From Asticcacaulis tiandongensis (lineage in GTDB: Bacteria > Pseudomonadota > Alphaproteobacteria > Caulobacterales > Caulobacteraceae): 64,000 nucleotides of DNA. How positions within the stretch are numbered: the stretch's first letter is position 1; the number at the start of each line of letters is the position of its first letter. Below the pieces are notes generated by a model that worked only from the letters and a program-made list of their open reading frames with translations, made no database searches and was not told where the DNA came from. A program made the translations under genes and the position numbers. The stretch covers positions 500,584 through 564,583 of the forward strand of contig NZ_ML636837.1 in NCBI RefSeq assembly GCF_006475605.1, given 5' to 3'. This document shows positions 26,939-34,052 of this stretch, one piece after another.

Positions 26939-29785
26939 CTAGTGGGCCTCATCCCAGTTGCTGGCGGCCTTGGCTTCGACCTCAAGCGGTACGGAAATGT
27001 CCTGAGCGGGCAGGGCAGCGTGTTTCATGACGTCCGTAATGATCGGAATGGCGCGGGCGATTTCGGTTTCGGGGGCCTCGAAGATCAGTTCGTCGTGCAC
27101 CTGAAGCAGCATGGTCGTCTCAAGACCGGCCTGTTTCAAAGCGTCGGGCATACGGATCATGGCGCGGCGGATGATGTCTGCGGCGGTGCCCTGAATGGGG
27201 GCATTGATGGCGGCGCGTTCGGCAAAGGCGCGTTGTCCGGCGGCCTTGGCATGGATATCCGGAATATGGATGCGCCGACCGAAGATGGTTTCAACGTAGC
27301 CTGTTTCCTTCACCTGTGCCTTGGTGGTGTCCATATAGGCCTTGATGCCGGGGAAGCGTTCGAAATAGGTTTTGATGTAGCGTGCGGCCTCGGCATTATC
27401 GATGCCCAGCTGATTGCCGAGACCAAAGGCCGAGATGCCATAGATAATGCCGAAGTTAATCGCCTTGGCGCGGCGGCGCACGTCCGAGGGCATACCTTCG
27501 ACCGGCACGCCGAACATTTCAGAGGCCGTCATGGCGTGAATGTCGATGCCGTCACGGAAGGCTTTTTTCAGTGGCTCGATATTTCCGATATGGGCTAGCA
27601 GGCGCAGTTCGATCTGGCTGTAGTCGGCGGAGATCAGCTTATGGCCGTCTTTGGCGATAAAGGCGGTTCTGATCTTGCGGCCTTCGGCGGTGCGGATCGG
27701 GATATTTTGCAGGTTGGGTTCATTGGACGACAGACGCCCCGTGGTCGTCGCCGCCAGATGATAGCTGGTGTGGATGCGCTGGGCCGGATTATTGGCGTGT
27801 TCAACCAGTGCGTCCGTATAGGTGCCTTTAAGCTTGGCCAGTTGCCGGTAATCGAGCAGCAGATTGGCCAGTGGCTCACCGCGCTCGGCCAGTTCCTCAA
27901 GCACCTTGACGTCGGTCGCCCATGTACCTGAGGCGGTGCGCTTGCCGCCCGCAAGTTTTAGTTCATCAAAGAAGATTTCGCCCAGTTGTTTGGGCGAGTT
28001 CAGGTTGAACGGTCGGCCAACGATCTCCTGTGCTTTGGCTTCGAGCTCACCCATGCGCCCGCCGAAATCCTGTGAGAGCTGGCGCAGCACCTGAGGGTCA
28101 ACGCGCACGCCTTCAAGTTCCATGTCCGACAGCACCTGCGGCATGGCGCGTTCAAGGGTCTCATAGACGGTCAGCTTGCCGGCCTTTTGCAGGCGGGCTT
28201 TGAGGACGTGCCACAGGCGCAAGGTGACATCGGCATCTTCGGCGGCATAGGCGGTCGCTTCTTTTAAGGCCACGTCCTTAAAGGATTTTTGCGCCTTGCC
28301 GGAACCGGCGACCTGCTTGAAGGGGATCGGGGTGTGGCCGAGATGCAGTTCGGACAGTTCATCCATGCCGTGGCCGTGCTGACCGGCCTCAAGGACATAG
28401 GAAATGAGCATGGTGTCATCATAGGGGGCGACACGGATGCCGTAACGCGACAGCACGCTGAGGTCATATTTCAGGTTCTGGCCGACCTTGAGGACGCCTT
28501 CGTCCTCCAAAAGCGGTTTGAGGGCGGCCAGAGCTTCGCCCAGCGGAATCTGTTTCAGGTCTTCGCCGGACAGGGCCAGACCGCCATCATCGGCCCTGTG
28601 GCCAAGGGGAATATAGGCGGCGGTGTTGACATCATAGCTTAGGGACACGCCGACAAGGTTGGAATGGGTGGAACTCAAGGAATCAGTTTCGGTATCGACA
28701 GCGACCACGCCTGCGGCCTGACATTGCGCCACAAAGGCCGTCAGGGCATCGATGTCCTGAAGGCAGAGATAGCCGTCATAGTTGACGGGCGCGAGCAGGG
28801 CTTCGGAGGTGACGGCCTTGGGGGCCGAAGCCGCGCCATTGGTGCCGAACAGGGGCTTGCTAACGGGAGCGGCCATCGAGCGGTTATGCGTCACCGCGCC
28901 TTCCATAGCGCTTAAGGTGCCGCCGACACGGCGGGCGAGGGTGGCAAATTCCATTTCGGCGAGGAAGGCCGTCAGTTCTTCGGTATCGGGGTCGCGAAGG
29001 ACGAAATCTTCGATCGGATAGGGCGGGGTGACGTGGGCATCGAGTGTCACCAGCTGGCGTGACATCAGAATCTGGTCACGGAAATCGATCAGGGTTTCAC
29101 GACGTTTGGGCTGTTTGATCTCACCGGCACGTTCCAGAAGCGTATCCAGATCGCCGTATTCCAGCAGCAATTGCGCGGCGGTTTTTACGCCGATGCCCGG
29201 TGCACCCGGAACATTATCGACCGCGTCGCCGATCAGGGATTGCGCATCGACCACCAGTTCGGGGGGCACGCCGAATTTTTCAATAACCTGTTCGCGGCGC
29301 ATGGGGATGGATTTAACCGGCTCAAGCATCGATACCTGATCGGTGATCAGCTGCATCAGGTCTTTGTCGGAGGAGATGATTGTCACCTCAAAGCCCTGTT
29401 CGGCCGCAAGCCGCGCATAGGTGGCGATCAGGTCGTCGGCCTCAAAACCGGCCAGTTCGACGCAAGGCGCGCCGAAAGCCTTGGTTGCCTTACGGATCAG
29501 GGGGAACTGCGGGATCAGGTCTTCGGGAGCAGGGGGGCGGTTGGCCTTATAGCCGGCATAGATTTCGTTGCGGAAGGTCTTTGAACCGGCATCAAAAATG
29601 ACCGCCAGATGCGAGGGCGCGTCGTCGCCACGGTTTTCTTTGATGAGCTTATAGAGCATGTTGCAGAAGCCCGCCACAGCACCCACCGGCAGGCCGTCGG
29701 ATTTGCGCGTCAGGGGCGGCAGGCCATGATAGGCGCGGAAAATATAGCCGGAACCGTCAATGAGGACGAGGCGTTTTGCAGACAT
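26939..29785 (-). CDS. polA: DNA polymerase I
   Basis: The 948-residue protein has all three domains. The 5'-nuclease domain (1-290) carries IFDAGSKTFRNEIYAGYKAN. The 3'-5' exonuclease domain is active by motif: DTETDSL near 360 and a YAAEDADV motif. The polymerase domain has motif A ISADYSQIELRLLAH, motif B RRRAKAINFGIIYG and motif C VHDELIF. It replaces RNA primers and fills repair gaps. It is preceded by a repeat and followed by an intergenic gap of about 130 bp. Confidence 0.98.
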   Translation of the reverse strand: MSAKRLVLIDGSGYIFRAYHGLPPLTRKSDGLPVGAVAGFCNMLYKLIKENRGDDAPSHLAVIFDAGSKTFRNEIYAGYKANRPPAPEDLIPQFPLIRKATKAFGAPCVELAGFEADDLIATYARLAAEQGFEVTIISSDKDLMQLITDQVSMLEPVKSIPMRREQVIEKFGVPPELVVDAQSLIGDAVDNVPGAPGIGVKTAAQLLLEYGDLDTLLERAGEIKQPKRRETLIDFRDQILMSRQLVTLDAHVTPPYPIEDFVLRDPDTEELTAFLAEMEFATLARRVGGTLSAMEGAVTHNRSMAAPVSKPLFGTNGAASAPKAVTSEALLAPVNYDGYLCLQDIDALTAFVAQCQAAGVVAVDTETDSLSSTHSNLVGVSLSYDVNTAAYIPLGHRADDGGLALSGEDLKQIPLGEALAALKPLLEDEGVLKVGQNLKYDLSVLSRYGIRVAPYDDTMLISYVLEAGQHGHGMDELSELHLGHTPIPFKQVAGSGKAQKSFKDVALKEATAYAAEDADVTLRLWHVLKARLQKAGKLTVYETLERAMPQVLSDMELEGVRVDPQVLRQLSQDFGGRMGELEAKAQEIVGRPFNLNSPKQLGEIFFDELKLAGGKRTASGTWATDVKVLEELAERGEPLANLLLDYRQLAKLKGTYTDALVEHANNPAQRIHTSYHLAATTTGRLSSNEPNLQNIPIRTAEGRKIRTAFIAKDGHKLISADYSQIELRLLAHIGNIEPLKKAFRDGIDIHAMTASEMFGVPVEGMPSDVRRRAKAINFGIIYGISAFGLGNQLGIDNAEAARYIKTYFERFPGIKAYMDTTKAQVKETGYVETIFGRRIHIPDIHAKAAGQRAFAERAAINAPIQGTAADIIRRAMIRMPDALKQAGLETTMLLQVHDELIFEAPETEIARAIPIITDVMKHAALPAQDISVPLEVEAKAASNWDEAH

Positions 29786-29863
29786 ATTGGCTCACTTGGG
29801 AAACTGAGGGTTTCTTCATAGAGCGATATGGGAGGGATGCCAAGGTGGGGTGGCTATAAGTGA

Positions 29864-29923
29864 CCCCTCCGTCACGGCCTTTCAGGCCGCGCCACCTCCC
29901 CGCTAAGCAGGGAGGAGAGTATG
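29864..29923 (+). repeat. Two-hairpin intergenic repeat, copy 5
   Basis: CCCCTCCGTCACGGCCTTTCAGGCCGCGCC gives the first stem (CGGCCT/AGGCCG). Then ACCTCCCC, a short second stem and GGAGGAGAGTATG. It lies between polA and gloA. Confidence 0.88.
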
Positions 29924-29933
29924 GGTAAGGTCG

Positions 29934-29980
29934 GTGACGTCTGCCTCGGGGCTAAGGGGTGCAGGGCCTGAGGCCCTGCG
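29934..29980. repeat. CCTCGGGGC..palindrome extension after repeat copy 5
   Basis: CCTCGGGGCTAAGGGGT followed by the perfect palindrome GCAGGGCCTGAGGCCCTGC (29961-29979) lies right at the gloA stop codon. The same arrangement, also directly after a two-hairpin repeat, occurs at 34007-34052 at the recQ stop. Confidence 0.85.
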
Positions 29981-29981
29981 G

Positions 29982-30443
29982 TTACCATTCGCCGATATTG
30001 GGGGCGCTGGCCCACGGTTCCTGTGGCGGCAGGGCGTCGCCTTTTTGCAGGAACTCGATGCTGATATTGTCCGGTGAGCGGACAAAGGCCATGTGGCCGT
30101 CGCGTGGCGGGCGGTTGATGACCACACCCATGTCAGACAGGTGCTGGCAGAGGGCATAGATGTCATCGACCTGATAGGCCAGATGGCCGAAATTGCGTCC
30201 GCCGCTATAGGTTTCGGCGTTTCCGTCGGCGTCCGGCCAGTTATAGGTCAGTTCAAGCTCTGGCGCACGATTGGCGCGGGCGTCGGCCTCATCGTGCGGG
30301 GCGCTAAGATAGACCAGCGTGAAGCGGCCCTTTTCGGAGTCCATGCGGTGGGTTTCAATCAGGCCCAGACCATCGCGGTAGAATTTCAGCGACGCCTCAA
30401 GGTCATGGACACGCACCATAGTGTGCAGATAACGCGAACTCAT
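29982..30443 (-). CDS. gloA: Glyoxalase I-type lyase
   Basis: The 153-residue VOC protein carries the glyoxalase I pattern: HTMVRVHDLEASLKFYRDGLGL (His7), the glutathione-contact LELTYNW with Glu about 75, GHLAYQVDDIY (His about 92) and SPDNISIEFLQKG (Glu about 130). It converts the methylglyoxal-glutathione hemithioacetal to lactoylglutathione. The zinc-finger protein gene follows upstream within 220 bp on the same strand and is likely cotranscribed. Confidence 0.88.
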   Translation of the reverse strand: MSSRYLHTMVRVHDLEASLKFYRDGLGLIETHRMDSEKGRFTLVYLSAPHDEADARANRAPELELTYNWPDADGNAETYSGGRNFGHLAYQVDDIYALCQHLSDMGVVINRPPRDGHMAFVRSPDNISIEFLQKGDALPPQEPWASAPNIGEW

Positions 30444-30452
30444 GCGGCGACC

Positions 30453-30662
30453 CTAGTGCGCTTCGTGACGCGGGGAGGGATCGGCATAGTCTTGTGCGTG
30501 ATCCTTATGGACGAATTTGCGGTCGCAATAGCCGCATTCGGCTTCGCCATCGCCGCCGAGTTCAAGATAAACCAGCGGATGGCCAAGCGCCCCACCGCCG
30601 CCGTTACAGGCAACCTTATGGGTATCGACATAGATGACTTCGGGCGGGGGTACGGTGCTCAT
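30453..30662 (-). CDS. Small zinc-finger protein (zf-CHCC, NDUFS6-like)
   Basis: The 69-residue protein starts at the ATG at 30662. Likely ligands are Cys in HKVACNGG, His in LGHPLVYL and CxxC in ECGYCDRKF, the pattern of the alphaproteobacterial relatives of the complex I assembly/accessory subunit NDUFS6. It ends with a basic/acidic tail. A TTG at 30698 would add twelve residues with no better ribosome site. It lies 9 bp before gloA. Confidence 0.85.
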   Translation of the reverse strand: MSTVPPPEVIYVDTHKVACNGGGGALGHPLVYLELGGDGEAECGYCDRKFVHKDHAQDYADPSPRHEAH

Positions 30663-30737
30663 ATTTTTATCAGCCACATTAACGGGGATATTGCCCAAAG
30701 CCTTACTGTAAAACGCCTCATGTCGTCAAATACGAAA

Positions 30738-30766
30738 AACCCCTCTGCCGTTGCCGGAGAGGGGTT
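30738..30766 (-). terminator. Terminator after the AraD1/GguC gene
   Basis: AACCCCTCT (30738-30746) pairs with AGAGGGGTT (30758-30766). On the minus strand it is followed by TTTCGTATT, so it fits termination of the leftward gene that ends at 30794. Confidence 0.8.
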
Positions 30767-30793
30767 TCGAAAAGGTCAGGCTCTAACCATGAC

Positions 30794-31792
30794 TTAGAGC
30801 TGGATGACCTTCGAGTCTTTTTCGGCGTCGGTTTTCAGCGGGTTTTCCAGACCGTGTACAAAGGGTTTGGCACCGATTTCAAACACGTCACCATCCTTGG
30901 TCTGAATGCCGTCAGCAAACGACGCTGTGGCGGTGCCGAAGCAATGGACATGAACTTCGCCAGGTTGGCGGAACAGGTCGTATTTGAAGTGGTGATGCTC
31001 AAGATTGGCGATGGTGTGAGACATATTGTCTTCGCCGGAGATGAACGGCTTTTCCCAGATGATTTCATTGCCGCGACGGATGCGGGCATAACCTTCGACG
31101 TGTGACGGCAGTTCACCGGTCAGGATTTCCGCGCCAATCGAGGCGACGCGCAGCTTTGAGTGGGCCAGCCACAGATAGTTTTGTTTCTCGGTGACGTGGT
31201 CAGAGAACTCGTTGGCCAGCGCAAAACCGATGCGATAGGCCTTGTGGTCGTCACCGATGATATAGATGCCGGCCATTTCAGGCTCTTCGCCACCGTCTTC
31301 AGCAAAGGAGGGTGAGGTGAGGGGATCGCGTGGCCCGACCAGTGTGTTGCCGTTGCCCTTATAGAACCATTCCGGTTGCGCGCCGACTTCACCTTCGGCG
31401 GGCTTGCCGCCCTTGACGCCCATCAGGAACATGCGCATCGAATCGGTGAGGTTTTCTTCGCCTGCGGTGGCGGCCTTATGCATCTTGTCACGGCCTTCGG
31501 CGGAACCAAGGTGGGTCAGGCCGGTGCCGGTGACGTGCAGGTGGGCGGGATCGGGATGATCGATCGGGGCCAGAACACGGCCTTCGGATAGGGCCAGTGC
31601 CACGTCAACCGCTTCGCCCAGACCCTGCTGCGCGACCTGATCAGCCAGTGAGCGTTTGGCGGCAATGGCGGCACGCGCCAGTTCATAGGTCGAGGTCACG
31701 CCCTCAATGCGACGGGCAGAGCCATCATCTTCGCCGGCCGCAACACCGCGCGCACCATCTTTGCCGACATACTGGATCAGACGTAAGGTCAT
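30794..31792 (-). CDS. AraD1/GguC-family sugar-acid enzyme (fumarylacetoacetase-like fold)
   Basis: The 332-residue protein begins MTLRLIQYVGKDGARGVAA and has PDPAHLHVTGTGLTHLGSAE (about 80-100) and GDDHKAYRIGFALANEFSDH, the metal-binding region of the FAH fold. It resembles the AraD1/GguC group. GguC lies in sugar-transport loci of Agrobacterium, and some AraD1 proteins dehydrate 2-keto-3-deoxy-sugar acids. The precise substrate is unproven. It is divergent from a FadR-type regulator, its likely controller. Confidence 0.85.
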   Translation of the reverse strand: MTLRLIQYVGKDGARGVAAGEDDGSARRIEGVTSTYELARAAIAAKRSLADQVAQQGLGEAVDVALALSEGRVLAPIDHPDPAHLHVTGTGLTHLGSAEGRDKMHKAATAGEENLTDSMRMFLMGVKGGKPAEGEVGAQPEWFYKGNGNTLVGPRDPLTSPSFAEDGGEEPEMAGIYIIGDDHKAYRIGFALANEFSDHVTEKQNYLWLAHSKLRVASIGAEILTGELPSHVEGYARIRRGNEIIWEKPFISGEDNMSHTIANLEHHHFKYDLFRQPGEVHVHCFGTATASFADGIQTKDGDVFEIGAKPFVHGLENPLKTDAEKDSKVIQL

Positions 31793-31829
31793 GGGGTTTC
31801 CTCAGGATTATAACTCAGACAATTAAAAG

Positions 31830-31899
31830 GGAAATAGGCTGCCATTTCCAATTTGTCAAATCCTGTTTATGCTATGACTATTGCCCTGATTTAAACAGG
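31830..31899. promoter_or_regulatory. Two inverted repeats between the AraD1 gene and the FadR-type regulator
   Basis: GGAAAT/ATTTCC (31830-31835, 31844-31849) is a 20-bp operator-sized palindrome. CCTGTTTA/TAAACAGG (31862-31869, 31892-31899) is a perfect 8-bp pair with a 22-bp gap. Both lie in the 133-bp divergent region, where the regulator at 31926 would be expected to act. Confidence 0.6.
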
Positions 31900-31925
31900 G
31901 CCATTCGGGAATAATAATAAAGCTC

Positions 31926-32714
31926 ATGACGACTTCCACGCCACGCACACCCCTGAGACGGCAGTCTAAATCCATGTCTCCGGCGGGGGCTCAAAGCTTT
32001 GGGTTAAATTTTCAGGGCCGACTGCATGGCGCGCTGGCGCATCGATTGGGGGTGGATATCCTTAAAGGGGTGTATCAGCCCGGTCAGGTCTTACCGAACG
32101 AAATTGATTCGTCGGCCAATCTGGATATTTCGCGCTCTGCTTATCGCGAGGCTATCCGTATTCTGGCGGCCAAGGGTATGGTCGAAAGCCGACCCAAGGC
32201 CGGTACACGCGTTACCGACCGTAAACGCTGGAACCTGCTTGATCCCGAAGTTCTGGGCTGGATGTTTGAGACCGAGCCTTCGGATGATTTCGTCAAGGGT
32301 TTGTTTGAGCTGCGTCTGATCACCGAACCTGCGGCGGCGGAACTGGCGGCGTTGCGGCGGACAGATGCGCATCTGAAGATCATGGGCAAGGCGCTCGATG
32401 ATATGGATACCTATACGCTGGCGACCGAAGCGGGGCGCAAGGCGGATCTGGATTTCCATGATGCTTTGATGAATGCGACGAATAATGAGGCGCTGGCCAG
32501 CCTGTCGCATTCGATTGGTGCGGCGGTGGCCTGGTCGACCCGGTTTAAACAGCGTCATCAGGCTTTGACGCGTGATCCGGTGCCGGATCACCGGCGGGTG
32601 TTCGACGCCATTGCGCGTCAGGATTCAAGTGCGGCGCGGTGGTGCATGGAATCGCTGATCCGTATGGCGCTTGAGGACACACAGAAGTCGATGAATATCC
32701 AGTATTTAGATTAG
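31926..32714 (+). CDS. FadR-subfamily GntR transcriptional regulator
   Basis: The 262-residue regulator has an N-terminal winged HTH (about 42-105; LPNEIDSSANLDISRSAYREAI then SRPKAGTRV) and an all-helical FCD ligand domain (about 120-250). Metal/ligand residues are in LDFHDALMNATNNE and the C-terminal VPDHRRVFDAI. The FadR group usually senses organic acids or sugar acids. The N-terminal ~35 residues are a basic extension. The adjacent AraD1-type gene is its probable target. Confidence 0.92.
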   Translation: MTTSTPRTPLRRQSKSMSPAGAQSFGLNFQGRLHGALAHRLGVDILKGVYQPGQVLPNEIDSSANLDISRSAYREAIRILAAKGMVESRPKAGTRVTDRKRWNLLDPEVLGWMFETEPSDDFVKGLFELRLITEPAAAELAALRRTDAHLKIMGKALDDMDTYTLATEAGRKADLDFHDALMNATNNEALASLSHSIGAAVAWSTRFKQRHQALTRDPVPDHRRVFDAIARQDSSAARWCMESLIRMALEDTQKSMNIQYLD

Positions 32715-32718
32715 GGCT

Positions 32719-33219
32719 CTAAAAGTTCCGGCTTTCCCAATACCATTGGCTGGGGAGGGATTCGAGCGCCTTAACCTGATGCTCGGGCGATTGGCGTTCC
32801 ATGTGCGGACCACTATCGGGCACGTAAAGTAAGGATATGCTTCTTCCGGAAACGCCAAGGCCTTGAGTATACAGGACGAACTCAACGCGGTCGCTTCTGT
32901 TCTCAAGGTTCAGGCTGAAGTTCACTATGGGGATCTCTAACGCCCGCATCTGCGTCCTGATATCGGATATGGATATATTCGTATTGGCCTGACAAACAGT
33001 AGCATCATTCGCTGCGGCGTTCAGGGTTGTAACCGCCTGCTCTCTGTCCCGTGAATGGGCGGGCCTGCATTCTTCCAGACTTTCAACAAGGTGCAGGAGG
33101 GGGGCTTTGTTCGTATTCAGAAAAGTACGCGTGTGTGCCGCCGTGAGGTCCCTGCCTTCACCGCAGCTTGATAAGGCTGCAAAGCTTCCTGCTAAAACAA
33201 ATAATTTGTGAGCCTTCAT
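32719..33219 (-). CDS. Small lipoprotein of unknown function
   Basis: I start at the ATG at 33219 (MKAHKLF), giving a 166-residue lipoprotein with lipobox LSSC (Cys19). The mature part has two further cysteines (EECRPA, TVCQANT) that may pair, and a C-terminal strand-rich half (IPIVNFSLNLENRSDRVEFVLYT). I do not recognise it. It is convergent with the FadR-type gene and shares the region with another orphan lipoprotein. Confidence 0.7.
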   Translation of the reverse strand: MKAHKLFVLAGSFAALSSCGEGRDLTAAHTRTFLNTNKAPLLHLVESLEECRPAHSRDREQAVTTLNAAANDATVCQANTNISISDIRTQMRALEIPIVNFSLNLENRSDRVEFVLYTQGLGVSGRSISLLYVPDSGPHMERQSPEHQVKALESLPSQWYWESRNF

Positions 33220-33285
33220 GCCCCGTCCCCCCGTTTCAGGCAGCATCAGGTGTACAGCTTAGTGAGTCAAGCGGGTCGGAGGCTG

Positions 33286-33327
33286 TTATGGGCGGAGATA
33301 GATACGGGTGTCGTTGCGGAGCAGGGC
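33286..33327 (-). pseudogene. Relic of a recQ 3' end
   Basis: Read on the minus strand these 14 codons encode ALLRNDTRIYLRP and a TAA stop. The intact recQ at 34053 ends ALFRNDTRLYLRP-TAA. Six of 42 bases differ, and protein changes are conservative. Weaker, frame-shifted similarity seems to continue to about 33355. This is a second, separate copy of the end of recQ, 767 bp away, in the same orientation. Confidence 0.8.
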
Positions 33328-33391
33328 TCTGGGGCTGCGCCGTCACTGAGACGGCCTTTACATCTTGCGACACAACCCGTTAATTACACCA

Positions 33392-33859
33392 TTATTTAAG
33401 TCGAACTTCATTTGTTCTAACGGTAGCACCAAGCATACTACCGCCACGGCCATACATGCAAAGCGAACGATTATTTAGCAAAATTTCACTCGACACATAA
33501 ACACTCGCTTTTGTTCCACCAGATATATTCTCGTTAGAAATACTTCCACCGTTTCTAATGGAATCCATAGACAAAGAATTCACATAAAATTCGTCGGTAG
33601 AAATATTATTTTCTGCACAGTTTGTTATCTCAGCTCTAAATGTCGATGTGCTGCTCCTTAGATAATTTACGATATCACCTTTAATCAAGACGTCGTATTT
33701 TTTCCATTTCTTGTCGGCTTCATTTTCTTCTTCAGGCCCTATGGTTGAAACAGGCCTTTCGGAAACAACTTCTGAAGATAACACGCTAAGTTTGTATGAT
33801 TTGGAACAAGCGCTTAGCGATATGAGAAAAGCCAAGCATAAGAGCAGTCTATTGATCAT
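33392..33859 (-). CDS. AT-rich orphan lipoprotein
   Basis: The 155-residue lipoprotein has lipobox LSAC (Cys18). The mature part is rich in Ser, Asn and Glu (EEENEADKKWKKYDVLIKGD), with two cysteines (TNCAENN, RSLCMYG). Base composition is clearly more AT-rich than all neighbours, with AAA/AAT-type codons rare elsewhere in the window, which suggests acquisition. No family is recognised. It lies between the relic and the real recQ 3' ends. Confidence 0.75.
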   Translation of the reverse strand: MINRLLLCLAFLISLSACSKSYKLSVLSSEVVSERPVSTIGPEEENEADKKWKKYDVLIKGDIVNYLRSSTSTFRAEITNCAENNISTDEFYVNSLSMDSIRNGGSISNENISGGTKASVYVSSEILLNNRSLCMYGRGGSMLGATVRTNEVRLK

Positions 33860-33946
33860 TGCTTTTTCCTTATCTGGCGACTCCAGCCGGAGCTACCTTA
33901 TATATTTTTTCTACATGCAGTGAAGAATAAGGGGGGGATTGCAATT

Positions 33947-34002
33947 CCCCCCTCCGTCGCGGACTGGCGCCGCGACACCTCCCCCGTAAACAGGGGAGGA
34001 TG
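33947..34002 (+). repeat. Two-hairpin intergenic repeat, copy 6
   Basis: First stem GTCGCGG..CCGCGAC with loop ACTGGCG (one arm differs from copy 2 only in the loop), ACCTCCCC, second stem CCCC..GGGG, GGAGGATG. It lies between the AT-rich lipoprotein and recQ. Confidence 0.9.
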
Positions 34003-34006
34003 GAAG

Positions 34007-34052
34007 ATGTCACCCACCTCGGGGCAAACGGGTGCAGGGCCTGAGGCCCTGC
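34007..34052. repeat. CCTCGGGGC..palindrome extension after repeat copy 6
   Basis: CCTCGGGGCAAACGGGT then the perfect palindrome GCAGGGCCTGAGGCCCTGC, ending at the recQ stop codon. It matches 29934-29980. With no T-run on the minus strand it is not a classical terminator for recQ. Confidence 0.85.
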
